From: Gammaproteobacteria bacterium
GTDB lineage: Bacteria; Pseudomonadota; Gammaproteobacteria; SURF-13
Assembly: GCA_023381235.1 (NCBI GenBank)
Contig: JAMCTV010000027.1
Coordinates: forward strand, 390 to 8,456
Reading direction: 5' to 3'
DNA length: 8,067 bases
The notes beneath the pieces are model-generated. The model was not told where the DNA came from. It saw only the letters and a program-made list of their open reading frames with translations, and made no database searches. Of the stretch, positions 1-5,067 are shown one piece after another. The position numbers and the translations under genes are program-made. Numbering within the stretch: position 1 is the stretch's first letter; every line of letters begins with the position of its first letter.

Positions 1-65
1 CCATCGAGCGTTTTTTCAGGCAGTTCTTTTAAGGTATTACCAATTATTATGGTGCTTTTCTTCAT
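1..65 (-). CDS. N-terminal fragment of probable DNA methyltransferase (partial)
   Basis: Only the first 21 codons are in the window; the gene runs off the left edge. The visible protein begins MKKSTIIIGNTLKELPEKTL and continues D-G. The pattern of a short hydrophobic strand, then G-N/D, then L-x-x-L-P-x-x-x-x-D, is the usual opening of N4-cytosine and N6-adenine DNA methyltransferases, where it precedes the catalytic DPPY or SPPY motif. That motif would lie outside the window and cannot be checked. The start is the ATG at 65-63. A GGAAG (81-77) lies 11 nt upstream and a GAGAG abuts the ATG. The gene is AT-richer than the rest of the window, which fits a transferred restriction-modification gene, but 21 codons are too few to prove it. 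Assignment is by pattern only. Confidence 0.42.
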   Translation of the reverse strand, partial: MKKSTIIIGNTLKELPEKTLD

Positions 66-68
66 CTC

Positions 69-88
69 TCAAACACTTCCGTGTTTGA
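69..88 (-). promoter_or_regulatory. 8-bp hairpin with GGAA tetraloop just before the methyltransferase start
   Basis: A perfect inverted repeat, TCAAACAC-TTCC-GTGTTTGA on the plus strand, ends 3 nt before the minus-strand ATG at 65. In minus-strand RNA the loop is GGAA, which fits the GNRA tetraloop class, and the loop bases are also the most plausible Shine-Dalgarno (GGAAG). It may control translation of the downstream gene or act as an operator. Function is inferred. Confidence 0.45.
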
Positions 89-127
89 AAAATGGCGATG
101 CTTGCGGCGCTCTCGCATCCTGCTTCG

Positions 128-180
128 CTTGCAAGACCAGGGCAAGCCGTCCCTGGCTTGCCCGCTCGCAGCAGTGCTGC
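128..180. repeat. Cluster of inverted repeats in the left intergenic region
   Basis: Three symmetric units lie nearly end to end. The first is the perfect 8-bp palindrome CTTGCAAG at 128-135. The second is a perfect 9-bp inverted repeat, GGGCAAGCC (140-148) with GGCTTGCCC (155-163) around a 6-nt loop; its loop can also pair the other way through CCAGGG (137-142) and CCCTGG (151-156). The third is GCAGCA (168-173) with TGCTGC (175-180). No U-tract follows on either strand, so these are not standard terminators. They may belong to a dispersed palindromic intergenic element, which cannot be decided from one copy. Confidence 0.55.
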
Positions 181-198
181 TCGCCCCTGCACCGCAGA

Positions 199-221
199 AA
201 CCTCTGACTTAACCAGAGGTT
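199..221. repeat. 8-bp inverted repeat upstream of the TPR lipoprotein gene
   Basis: AACCTCTG (199-206) and CAGAGGTT (214-221) are perfect reverse complements around a 7-nt loop. They lie 50 bp before the GTG at 271, where an operator could sit, or they may be the last unit of the repeat cluster to the left. The rest of 66-270 holds a weak CGCT-AAA-AGCG hairpin (246-256) and AT-rich bases 258-270. No convincing promoter with both boxes was found. Confidence 0.5.
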
Positions 222-270
222 CCTTAAGCCCAACCTGCGCGATCTCGCTAAAAGCGGTATCATTATAAGT

Positions 271-849
271 GTGAAGCGCCGTTATCCCCTCCGCCCATTG
301 CTTATGCTTGCCGCGTGCGCGGCGTTGTCAGGCTGCGCCGCCACAGGTCTTGCCCCGATACAGGATCGCACCGCGGAAACAGCGCCGGCCGCGCTACCCG
401 CAGAGGAACCTGCCGTGAGCGTCATGGCGCTGCCGGAGACAGCGGGCGAGATGCGCGCCGAGCCGCTGCCGGAAGACACAGCGCCGCAAATGATTACCGA
501 AGATGCACCGCCACCGCCCAATTCCGCCGTAGTGGCATTGCTTGATAATGCAGATCAGCAAAGCAAAGGCGGCCGGCTGGATGCGGCGGCGGCGGCGCTG
601 GAGCGCGCCTTGCGCCTGGAGCCGCACAACGCCGAGGTGTGGAGCCGTCTGGCCGAGATACGGCTACAGCAGGGTCAAGTGGATCAGGCGGCGAGTCTGG
701 CGGCCAAGTCCAATAATCTCGCAGGCAATAACGTCAGCGTACTGGCGCGCAACTGGAAAACCATCGCCCAGGCGCGCAGCCGCAAGGGCGATCTCAAAGG
801 CGCACGCGAGGCCCAGGCCAAGGTGCTCGAACTGGAAGGCGCAAGATAG
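271..849 (+). CDS. Small TPR-repeat outer-membrane-type lipoprotein
   Basis: The 192-residue protein has a clear lipoprotein signal: a basic start (MKRR), a hydrophobic stretch and the lipobox L19-S-G-C22, so the mature protein would be lipidated at Cys22. Residues 23-84 are an Ala/Pro/Glu-rich low-complexity linker. Residues 85-189 form about three tetratricopeptide helices pairs (about 85-118, 119-152 and 156-189), with typical patterns such as RLDAAAAALERALRLEP and G-Q-V-D-Q-A. TPR domains mediate protein contacts, so a role in an envelope complex is likely, but the partner is unknown. The start is GTG, chosen because the signal peptide begins there; no Shine-Dalgarno is visible and no other start codon lies just upstream. 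It converges on leuA with a 30-bp gap and no strong terminator. The family is sure; the function is not. Confidence 0.85.
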   Translation: MKRRYPLRPLLMLAACAALSGCAATGLAPIQDRTAETAPAALPAEEPAVSVMALPETAGEMRAEPLPEDTAPQMITEDAPPPPNSAVVALLDNADQQSKGGRLDAAAAALERALRLEPHNAEVWSRLAEIRLQQGQVDQAASLAAKSNNLAGNNVSVLARNWKTIAQARSRKGDLKGAREAQAKVLELEGAR

Positions 850-879
850 TCATCACCCCGGTGTTTCGCGCGCGCCTGA

Positions 880-2427
880 CTATATCGGCTGACCCGCCTG
901 CGGATGGGCGCGCTCCGTGGGCAGCAGGATTTTATTGAGCGCGTTGATATAGGCCTTGGCGGAGGCGATGACGATGTCGGTATCCGCGCCCTGCCCGTTC
1001 ACCACGCGCCCGCCCTTTTCCAGTCGCACCGTCACCTCGCCCTGCGAATCGGTGCCGGAGGTGATGTTGTTCACCGAGTACAACAGCAACTGGGCGCCGC
1101 TGTTAATCATGCGCTCGATGGCCTTGAATGAGGCATCCACCGGACCGCCACCGCTGGCGCTGGCGCGTTGCTCCGCGCCGTCCACCCACAATGTCACTTC
1201 GGCCTCCGGCGTCTCGCCGGTCTCGGAACACACCTTGAGATACACCAGCTTAATACGCTCGTTCTCCGCCGCGAGATTGGTTTCCGTCACCAGCGCCTGC
1301 AAGTCCTCATCGTAGATTTCATGCTTCTTGTCGGCAAGTTCCTTGAACCGCTGGAAGGCGTCGTTCAATTCCTCTTCCGAGTCAAACACCACGCCCAGTT
1401 CCTGCAAGCGGGTGCGGAAGGCGTTACGCCCGGAGTGCTTGCCGAGCACCATGCGGTTCGTGCTCCAGCCCACGTCCTCGGCGCGCATGATTTCGTAAGT
1501 CGTGCGATGCTTGAGCACGCCGTCCTGGTGGATGCCGGACTCATGCGCGAAGGCGTTCGCCCCCACGATGGCCTTGTTGGGTTGCACCGCGAAGCCGGTA
1601 ATGCCGGACACCAGACGCGAACAGGGCACGATTTGCGTCGTGTCTATGCCGGTATCGCAGGTGAACAAATCGCGCCGCGTGCGCACCGCCATCACGATCT
1701 CCTCCAGCGCCGCGTTGCCCGCGCGCTCGCCCAGGCCGTTGATGGTGCACTCCACCTGACGCGCGCCATTCAACACCGCGGACAGCGAATTCGCCACCGC
1801 GAGGCCAAGGTCATTGTGGCAATGCACGGAAAATACGGCCTGGTCTGAATTGGGCACGCGTTCGCGCAAGGTCTTGATGAGCGCGCCGAACTGATGCGGC
1901 AGGTTGTAGCCCACCGTGTCCGGGATATTCACCGTGCGCGCACCGGCGGCAATCACCGCCTCCAGCACACGGCACAGAAAATCCGTTTCCGAGCGCCCGG
2001 CGTCCTCCGGGGAAAACTCCACGTCATCGGTATGCTGACGCGCGCGCTTCACCGCGCTCACCGCGTGCTCGATGACCTGCTCCGGGGTCATCTTGAGCTT
2101 CATCTTCATATGTATCGGCGAGGTAGCGATGAAGGTGTGGATGCGCGCGCGCCTGGCGCCCTTGACCGCCTCGGCGGCGGCGTCTATGTCCTTGGGCAAG
2201 GCGCGCGCCAGGGCGCATACCGTGCTGTCCTTCACCGCGTTGGCCACCGCCTGCACCGCCTCGAAGTCACCCGGACTCGCCACCGGGAAGCCCGCCTCGA
2301 TCACGTCCACCCGCATACGCTCCAGCGCCTTGGCGATGCGCAACTTTTCCTCGCGCGTCATGGACGCGCCGGGGCTCTGCTCGCCGTCGCGCAAGGTGGT
2401 GTCAAAAATGATTAATTTATCGTTCAT
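880..2427 (-). CDS. leuA: 2-isopropylmalate synthase
   Basis: Catalyses the first committed step of leucine synthesis: acetyl-CoA plus 2-ketoisovalerate gives 2-isopropylmalate. The protein has 515 residues, close to the E. coli enzyme. The N-terminal HMGL-like TIM barrel opens with DTTLRDGEQSPG, giving the metal ligand Asp14; further ligands are His202 and His204 in VHCHND and Asn238 in GERAGN. FAHESGIHQDG is near 293-303. The C-terminal LeuA dimer domain (about 385-505), which binds leucine for feedback inhibition in this family, is complete, including SGGGPVDA and GADTDIV. A Shine-Dalgarno GGAG (2439-2436) stands 8 nt before the ATG. The gene is preceded by a leucine-rich leader peptide gene with its own promoter, so it is probably controlled by leucine supply apart from the ilv genes upstream. 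Confidence 0.98.
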   Translation of the reverse strand: MNDKLIIFDTTLRDGEQSPGASMTREEKLRIAKALERMRVDVIEAGFPVASPGDFEAVQAVANAVKDSTVCALARALPKDIDAAAEAVKGARRARIHTFIATSPIHMKMKLKMTPEQVIEHAVSAVKRARQHTDDVEFSPEDAGRSETDFLCRVLEAVIAAGARTVNIPDTVGYNLPHQFGALIKTLRERVPNSDQAVFSVHCHNDLGLAVANSLSAVLNGARQVECTINGLGERAGNAALEEIVMAVRTRRDLFTCDTGIDTTQIVPCSRLVSGITGFAVQPNKAIVGANAFAHESGIHQDGVLKHRTTYEIMRAEDVGWSTNRMVLGKHSGRNAFRTRLQELGVVFDSEEELNDAFQRFKELADKKHEIYDEDLQALVTETNLAAENERIKLVYLKVCSETGETPEAEVTLWVDGAEQRASASGGGPVDASFKAIERMINSGAQLLLYSVNNITSGTDSQGEVTVRLEKGGRVVNGQGADTDIVIASAKAYINALNKILLPTERAHPQAGQPI

Positions 2428-2441
2428 GTCCTAAACTCCAC

Positions 2442-2601
2442 GCTATCACACACGGCAGTAGCCTGATAGCTGCGCCGTATTCATTATATGTTGGGGTCGC
2501 GTGTTTATGCTCCCCTCGCCAGGGGTGGAAGTGTGATCTGCCCGTCAGGGCAGCAGTCGCAGGGAGTTAAGCAAAAGCGGGACGCGCAAGCCCGCCTGCC
2601 C
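2442..2601 (-). promoter_or_regulatory. leuA leader RNA with mutually exclusive hairpins (attenuator-like)
   Basis: Read on the minus strand, the leader contains GGGCAG (2601-2596), CTGCCC (2553-2548) and GGGCAG again (2543-2538). The middle segment can pair with either outer copy: 1:2 across the leader codons, or 2:3 as a tight 6-bp hairpin with a TGAC loop that contains the leader stop codon. Downstream are CCCCT-GGCG-AGGGG (2525-2512) and GCTATCA (2470-2464) paired with TGATAGC (2448-2442), the latter ending 2 nt before the leuA Shine-Dalgarno. A ribosome stalled at leucine codons or terminating at the leader stop would change which pairs can form. No hairpin is followed by a U-tract, so an intrinsic terminator is not evident. 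Rho-dependent or translational control are alternatives. Confidence 0.6.
2483..2488 (-). promoter_or_regulatory. Possible internal -10 box before leuA
   Basis: A perfect TATAAT occurs on the minus strand, 55 nt before the leuA ATG and downstream of the leader peptide stop. No recognisable -35 box lies 16-18 nt upstream (17-nt spacing gives AGCATA) and there is no extended -10 TG. If active, it would start leuA transcripts that bypass the attenuator. Confidence 0.22.
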
Positions 2602-2646
2602 GGAAAGGGCCGATGCGGTATGAAGGGTGTGGCTTGCGTTTTTCAT
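2545..2646 (-). CDS. Leucine-rich leader peptide of leuA (leuL-like)
   Basis: A 33-codon open frame, ATG 2646-2644 to TGA 2547-2545, lies in the pssA-leuA gap. Nine of 33 residues are leucine (8, 14, 20, 24-26, 29, 31, 32), and the tail reads VPLLLNSLRLLP. The LLLN-S-LR string resembles the LLLLNASSLR segment of E. coli LeuL, as I recall that sequence, although the rest differs. The leucine run uses CTT-TTG-CTT and then CTG codons. Its stop codon lies in the loop of the 2553-2538 hairpin. In known leu operons, a ribosome slowed at leucine codons when charged tRNA-Leu is scarce allows downstream expression; the same logic is inferred here. No Shine-Dalgarno precedes the ATG. A TTG at codon 20, after a weakly purine-rich stretch, is the only obvious alternative start and would still keep the leucine-dense tail. 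Confidence 0.8.
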   Translation of the reverse strand: MKNASHTLHTASALSGQAGLRVPLLLNSLRLLP

Positions 2647-2655
2647 ATCAATAAC

Positions 2656-2684
2656 ACTATAAGGCTTGTGCGGGCAGTTTTCAA
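2656..2684 (-). promoter_or_regulatory. Sigma70-type promoter of the leuL-leuA unit
   Basis: TTGAAA (2684-2679), a 17-nt spacer and TATAGT (2661-2656) match the consensus in 5 of 6 bases at -10 and 4 of 6 at -35, at ideal spacing. The -35 box begins 7 nt after the pssA stop codon. The expected transcription start is about 2649-2648, only 2-3 nt before the leader ATG, so the leader peptide would be translated from an essentially leaderless message. Start and activity are predicted, not measured. Confidence 0.72.
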
Positions 2685-2691
2685 GCATTGC

Positions 2692-3492
2692 CTATTTTGG
2701 CGTACCGCGCAATCTCTCCTGCTCCTTGTTTTTTGCCTGTTGCTTCTTATAGAACGCCACAGCCAGCATGGCCGGTCCGGACACGGCGTAGAGAAAAAAT
2801 ACCGTGAACAACACCTGCGGCGGGGCGATGGCGATGAGCACGAAAATCAGCATCACGGCCAGCACCGTGACGAAGCGCACTTCGCCTTTCAGGTTCAAGT
2901 CCTTGAAGCTGTAGTAGCGGATGTTGCTGACCATGAGGGCGCTCACCGCCAGCGTGATGATGAAGGCGGGGATTTTAATGAGCGAGGCCGCCAGGCTGAA
3001 ATCATGCCCCAGCCATACCATCCCCGCGATCACCGCGGCGGCGGCGGGACTGGCGAGCCCTTTGAAGTAGCGCTTGTCTGCGCTGCCCTGCTGCGTGTTG
3101 AAACGCGCCAGGCGCAGCGCAGCACAGGCCGCGTACACGAAGGCGGCGAGCCAGCCGAACTTGCCCAGCGTGGACAGGCTCCAGCTATACGCCACCAGCG
3201 CGGGGGCGAGGCCGAATGACACCATGTCGGACAGGCTGTCATACTCCTTGCCGAAGTCGCTCTCGGTGCGGGTCAGGCGCGCGATGCGCCCATCTATGCC
3301 GTCCATCAGCATGGCGACAAAAATGGCGACGGCCGCCGCCTCGAAACGTCCCTGCATCCCGGCCACGATGGCGTAAAACCCGGCAAACAGCCCGGCCGTG
3401 GTGAACAGGTTGGGCAGCAAGTAAATGCCGCGCCGGCGTTTAGTGGTGCGCGCGCCCTGTTCCGGTACAGGCTGATCGTCAGCTGATGACAT
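2692..3492 (-). CDS. pssA: CDP-diacylglycerol-serine O-phosphatidyltransferase (phosphatidylserine synthase)
   Basis: An integral inner-membrane enzyme that joins CDP-diacylglycerol and serine to give phosphatidylserine and CMP, the route to phosphatidylethanolamine. The 266-residue protein carries the complete CDP-alcohol phosphatidyltransferase signature: D64-G-I-D67-G68-R-I-A71-R72, then G81, D85 and D89. The conserved family start RGIYLLPNLFT follows a basic 20-residue N-terminal tail (TKRRR). About seven to eight hydrophobic segments can be seen between residues 27 and 247, and the tail is charged (KKQQAKNKEQER). This is the membrane-embedded type, unlike the peripheral PssA of E. coli. 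It follows ilvC by 20 bp with only a weak GAGAG as a ribosome site, so it is probably read from the ilv transcript. No phosphatidylserine decarboxylase gene is beside it. Confidence 0.95.
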   Translation of the reverse strand: MSSADDQPVPEQGARTTKRRRGIYLLPNLFTTAGLFAGFYAIVAGMQGRFEAAAVAIFVAMLMDGIDGRIARLTRTESDFGKEYDSLSDMVSFGLAPALVAYSWSLSTLGKFGWLAAFVYAACAALRLARFNTQQGSADKRYFKGLASPAAAAVIAGMVWLGHDFSLAASLIKIPAFIITLAVSALMVSNIRYYSFKDLNLKGEVRFVTVLAVMLIFVLIAIAPPQVLFTVFFLYAVSGPAMLAVAFYKKQQAKNKEQERLRGTPK

Positions 3493-3512
3493 GAAGGGCG
3501 CGCCGGACTCTC

Positions 3513-4529
3513 TCAGTTTCTGGTTTTGTCCACCAGGCGATTGGCCTTGATCCAGGGCATCATGCTGCGCAGCTTTTCGCCTACCACCTCGATCGGGTGT
3601 TCACGTGTGAGACGGCGGTTCGCCTTCATCACCGGGGCGCCGGCCTGGTTTTCCAGGATGAACTCGCGCGCGAATTGGCCGGTTTGAATTTCATTCAGGA
3701 TTTTCTTCATCTCGCACTTGGTCTCTGCGGTGATGATGCGCGGACCGCGCGTCATGTCTCCGTATTCCGCGGTATTGGAAATCGAATAGCGCATGTCGGC
3801 GATGCCGCCCTCATACATCAGGTCCACGATGAGCTTTAACTCATGCAAGCACTCGAAGTAAGCCATTTCCGGCGCGTACCCGGCCTCGACCAGGGTTTCA
3901 AATCCTGCCTGCACCAGCGCGGTGGCGCCGCCGCACAGCACCGCCTGTTCGCCGAATAGATCGGTCTCGGTCTCTTCGCGGAAGTTAGTCTCGATGATGC
4001 CCGCGCGGCCCGCGCCGATGGCGCAGGCGTACGACAGCGCCAGTTCCTTGGCCTTGCCCGATGCATCGTGATGAATGGCGATCAGGCTCGGCACACCGCC
4101 GCCTTGCTTGTAAGTCGAGCGCACCAGATGGCCGGGGCCCTTGGGCGCAATCATGATGACGTCCAGATCCGCGCGCGGCTCGATCTGGCCGAAGTGGATG
4201 TTAAACCCGTGCGCGAAGGCCAGCGCCGCGCCTTGTTTGATATTGGGCGCGATGGTGTCGCGGTACAGCTTGGCTTGATGCTGATCCGGCGCGAGTATCA
4301 TCACCACGTCCGCGCCCTTGACGGCATCCGCCACGTCCTTGACCGTAATCTTGGCGTTCCTGGCCTTGGCCTCGGAGGCCGAGCCGGGGCGCAGGCCCAC
4401 CACCACCTCCACGCCGGAATCCTGCAAATTGTTGGCGTGCGCATGGCCCTGTGAACCGTAGCCGATGATGGCTACCTTTTTCTTTTTGATGATCGAAAGA
4501 TCAGCATCTTTATCGTAATAAATTTTCAT
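3513..4529 (-). CDS. ilvC: Ketol-acid reductoisomerase, class I, NADPH type
   Basis: Isomerises and reduces 2-acetolactate (or 2-aceto-2-hydroxybutyrate) to the dihydroxy acid in valine, leucine and isoleucine synthesis. The 338-residue length fits the short class I form, unlike the long class II enzyme of E. coli. The Rossmann motif GYGSQGHAHANNL is at 23-35. The loop GLRPGSAS (R47, S50, S52) is the type that favours NADPH. His107 (FAHGF) and Lys130 (APKGPG) are present. The magnesium ligands are Asp190 and Glu194 (TDLFGEQ) and Glu226 and Glu230 (ECLHEL). The Shine-Dalgarno AGGA is 5 nt before the ATG. It lies 40 bp after ilvN in an AT-rich gap where no clear promoter was found, so cotranscription with ilvBN is likely. 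Confidence 0.98.
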   Translation of the reverse strand: MKIYYDKDADLSIIKKKKVAIIGYGSQGHAHANNLQDSGVEVVVGLRPGSASEAKARNAKITVKDVADAVKGADVVMILAPDQHQAKLYRDTIAPNIKQGAALAFAHGFNIHFGQIEPRADLDVIMIAPKGPGHLVRSTYKQGGGVPSLIAIHHDASGKAKELALSYACAIGAGRAGIIETNFREETETDLFGEQAVLCGGATALVQAGFETLVEAGYAPEMAYFECLHELKLIVDLMYEGGIADMRYSISNTAEYGDMTRGPRIITAETKCEMKKILNEIQTGQFAREFILENQAGAPVMKANRRLTREHPIEVVGEKLRSMMPWIKANRLVDKTRN

Positions 4530-4569
4530 ATATTTCCTATACTTACATAATACAGTTAAAGTTATCCCA

Positions 4570-5067
4570 CTATCCCACCCTGAGACTCTTTTCGCCGCGC
4601 GCGATGCCCGATACGCCGGAGCGCACCACTTCCAGAATCGCCTTTTTATCCAGCGCCTGGATAAAGCCGTCCAGCTTTTCGCCGGTGCCGGTCAGTTCTA
4701 TCGTATAACTGGTGTCGGTGACATCTATGATATGGCCGCGGAAGATGTCGGCCAGGCGTTTCAACTCATCGCGCCCGCCGTCCACGGCGCGCACCTTGAT
4801 GAGCATCATTTCGCGCTCGATGTGCGGGCCCTCGGTGAGATCCATGAGCCTCACCACGTCCACCAGCTTGTTCAACTGCTTGGTAATCTGCTCGATGATT
4901 TCCTCGGTGCCGCTCGTCACCAGCGTCATGCGCGACAAGGACGGGTCTTCGGTCGGCGCCACGGTGAGCGACTCGATATTATAACCGCGTGCCGAGAACA
5001 GCCCCGCCACGCGCGACAAGGCGCCCGACTCGTTTTCTATCAAAATGGAGATGATATGACGCATCAT
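4570..5067 (-). CDS. ilvN: Acetohydroxyacid synthase small (regulatory) subunit
   Basis: The regulatory partner of the catalytic subunit IlvB; it activates the enzyme and gives valine feedback inhibition. The 165-residue protein has an N-terminal ACT domain (about 3-78, RHIISILIENESGALSRV) and a C-terminal ACT-like domain (about 80-160). It is closest in form to E. coli IlvH. Counting from the second Met, Asn11, Gly14 and Asn29 are kept; changes at these positions in IlvH are known to relieve valine inhibition, so this subunit should be valine-sensitive. Two adjacent ATGs can start it, at 5067 (ATGA overlap with the ilvB stop, SD GGAG 5 nt away) or 5064 (SD 8 nt away, matching the usual MRH start). 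The overlap implies translational coupling, which suits a fixed subunit ratio. The open frame extends upstream inside ilvB without homology and is not part of the gene. Confidence 0.96.
   Translation of the reverse strand: MMRHIISILIENESGALSRVAGLFSARGYNIESLTVAPTEDPSLSRMTLVTSGTEEIIEQITKQLNKLVDVVRLMDLTEGPHIEREMMLIKVRAVDGGRDELKRLADIFRGHIIDVTDTSYTIELTGTGEKLDGFIQALDKKAILEVVRSGVSGIARGEKSLRVG

Noticed and set aside
69..263. 64-residue minus-strand open frame in the left gap
   Set aside because: It lies almost wholly on inverted repeats, is Arg/Leu/Gln-rich, and has no ribosome site; the repeats explain the sequence better.
262..267. Perfect TATAAT on the minus strand as promoter for the left-edge gene
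   Set aside because: No -35-like hexamer at 16-18 nt (AGGGGA at 17) and it overlaps the AT-rich start region of the TPR gene.
850..879. CACC-CC-GGTG as a bidirectional terminator between the TPR gene and leuA
   Set aside because: Four-base arms with a two-base loop cannot form a stable hairpin and no T-run follows on either strand.
1168..1848. Plus-strand open frame opposite leuA
   Set aside because: Its composition is that of a shadow and the minus strand encodes an intact LeuA over the same bases.
2512..2525. CCCCT-GGCG-AGGGG as the leu attenuator terminator
   Set aside because: The 5-bp stem is followed by AGCATAAACAC, with no U-tract, so it does not qualify as an intrinsic terminator.
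2488..3219. Plus-strand open frame crossing the pssA-leuA gap and pssA
   Set aside because: The Arg/Gly/Glu/His-rich protein has no domain and lies opposite pssA, the leader peptide and its promoter.
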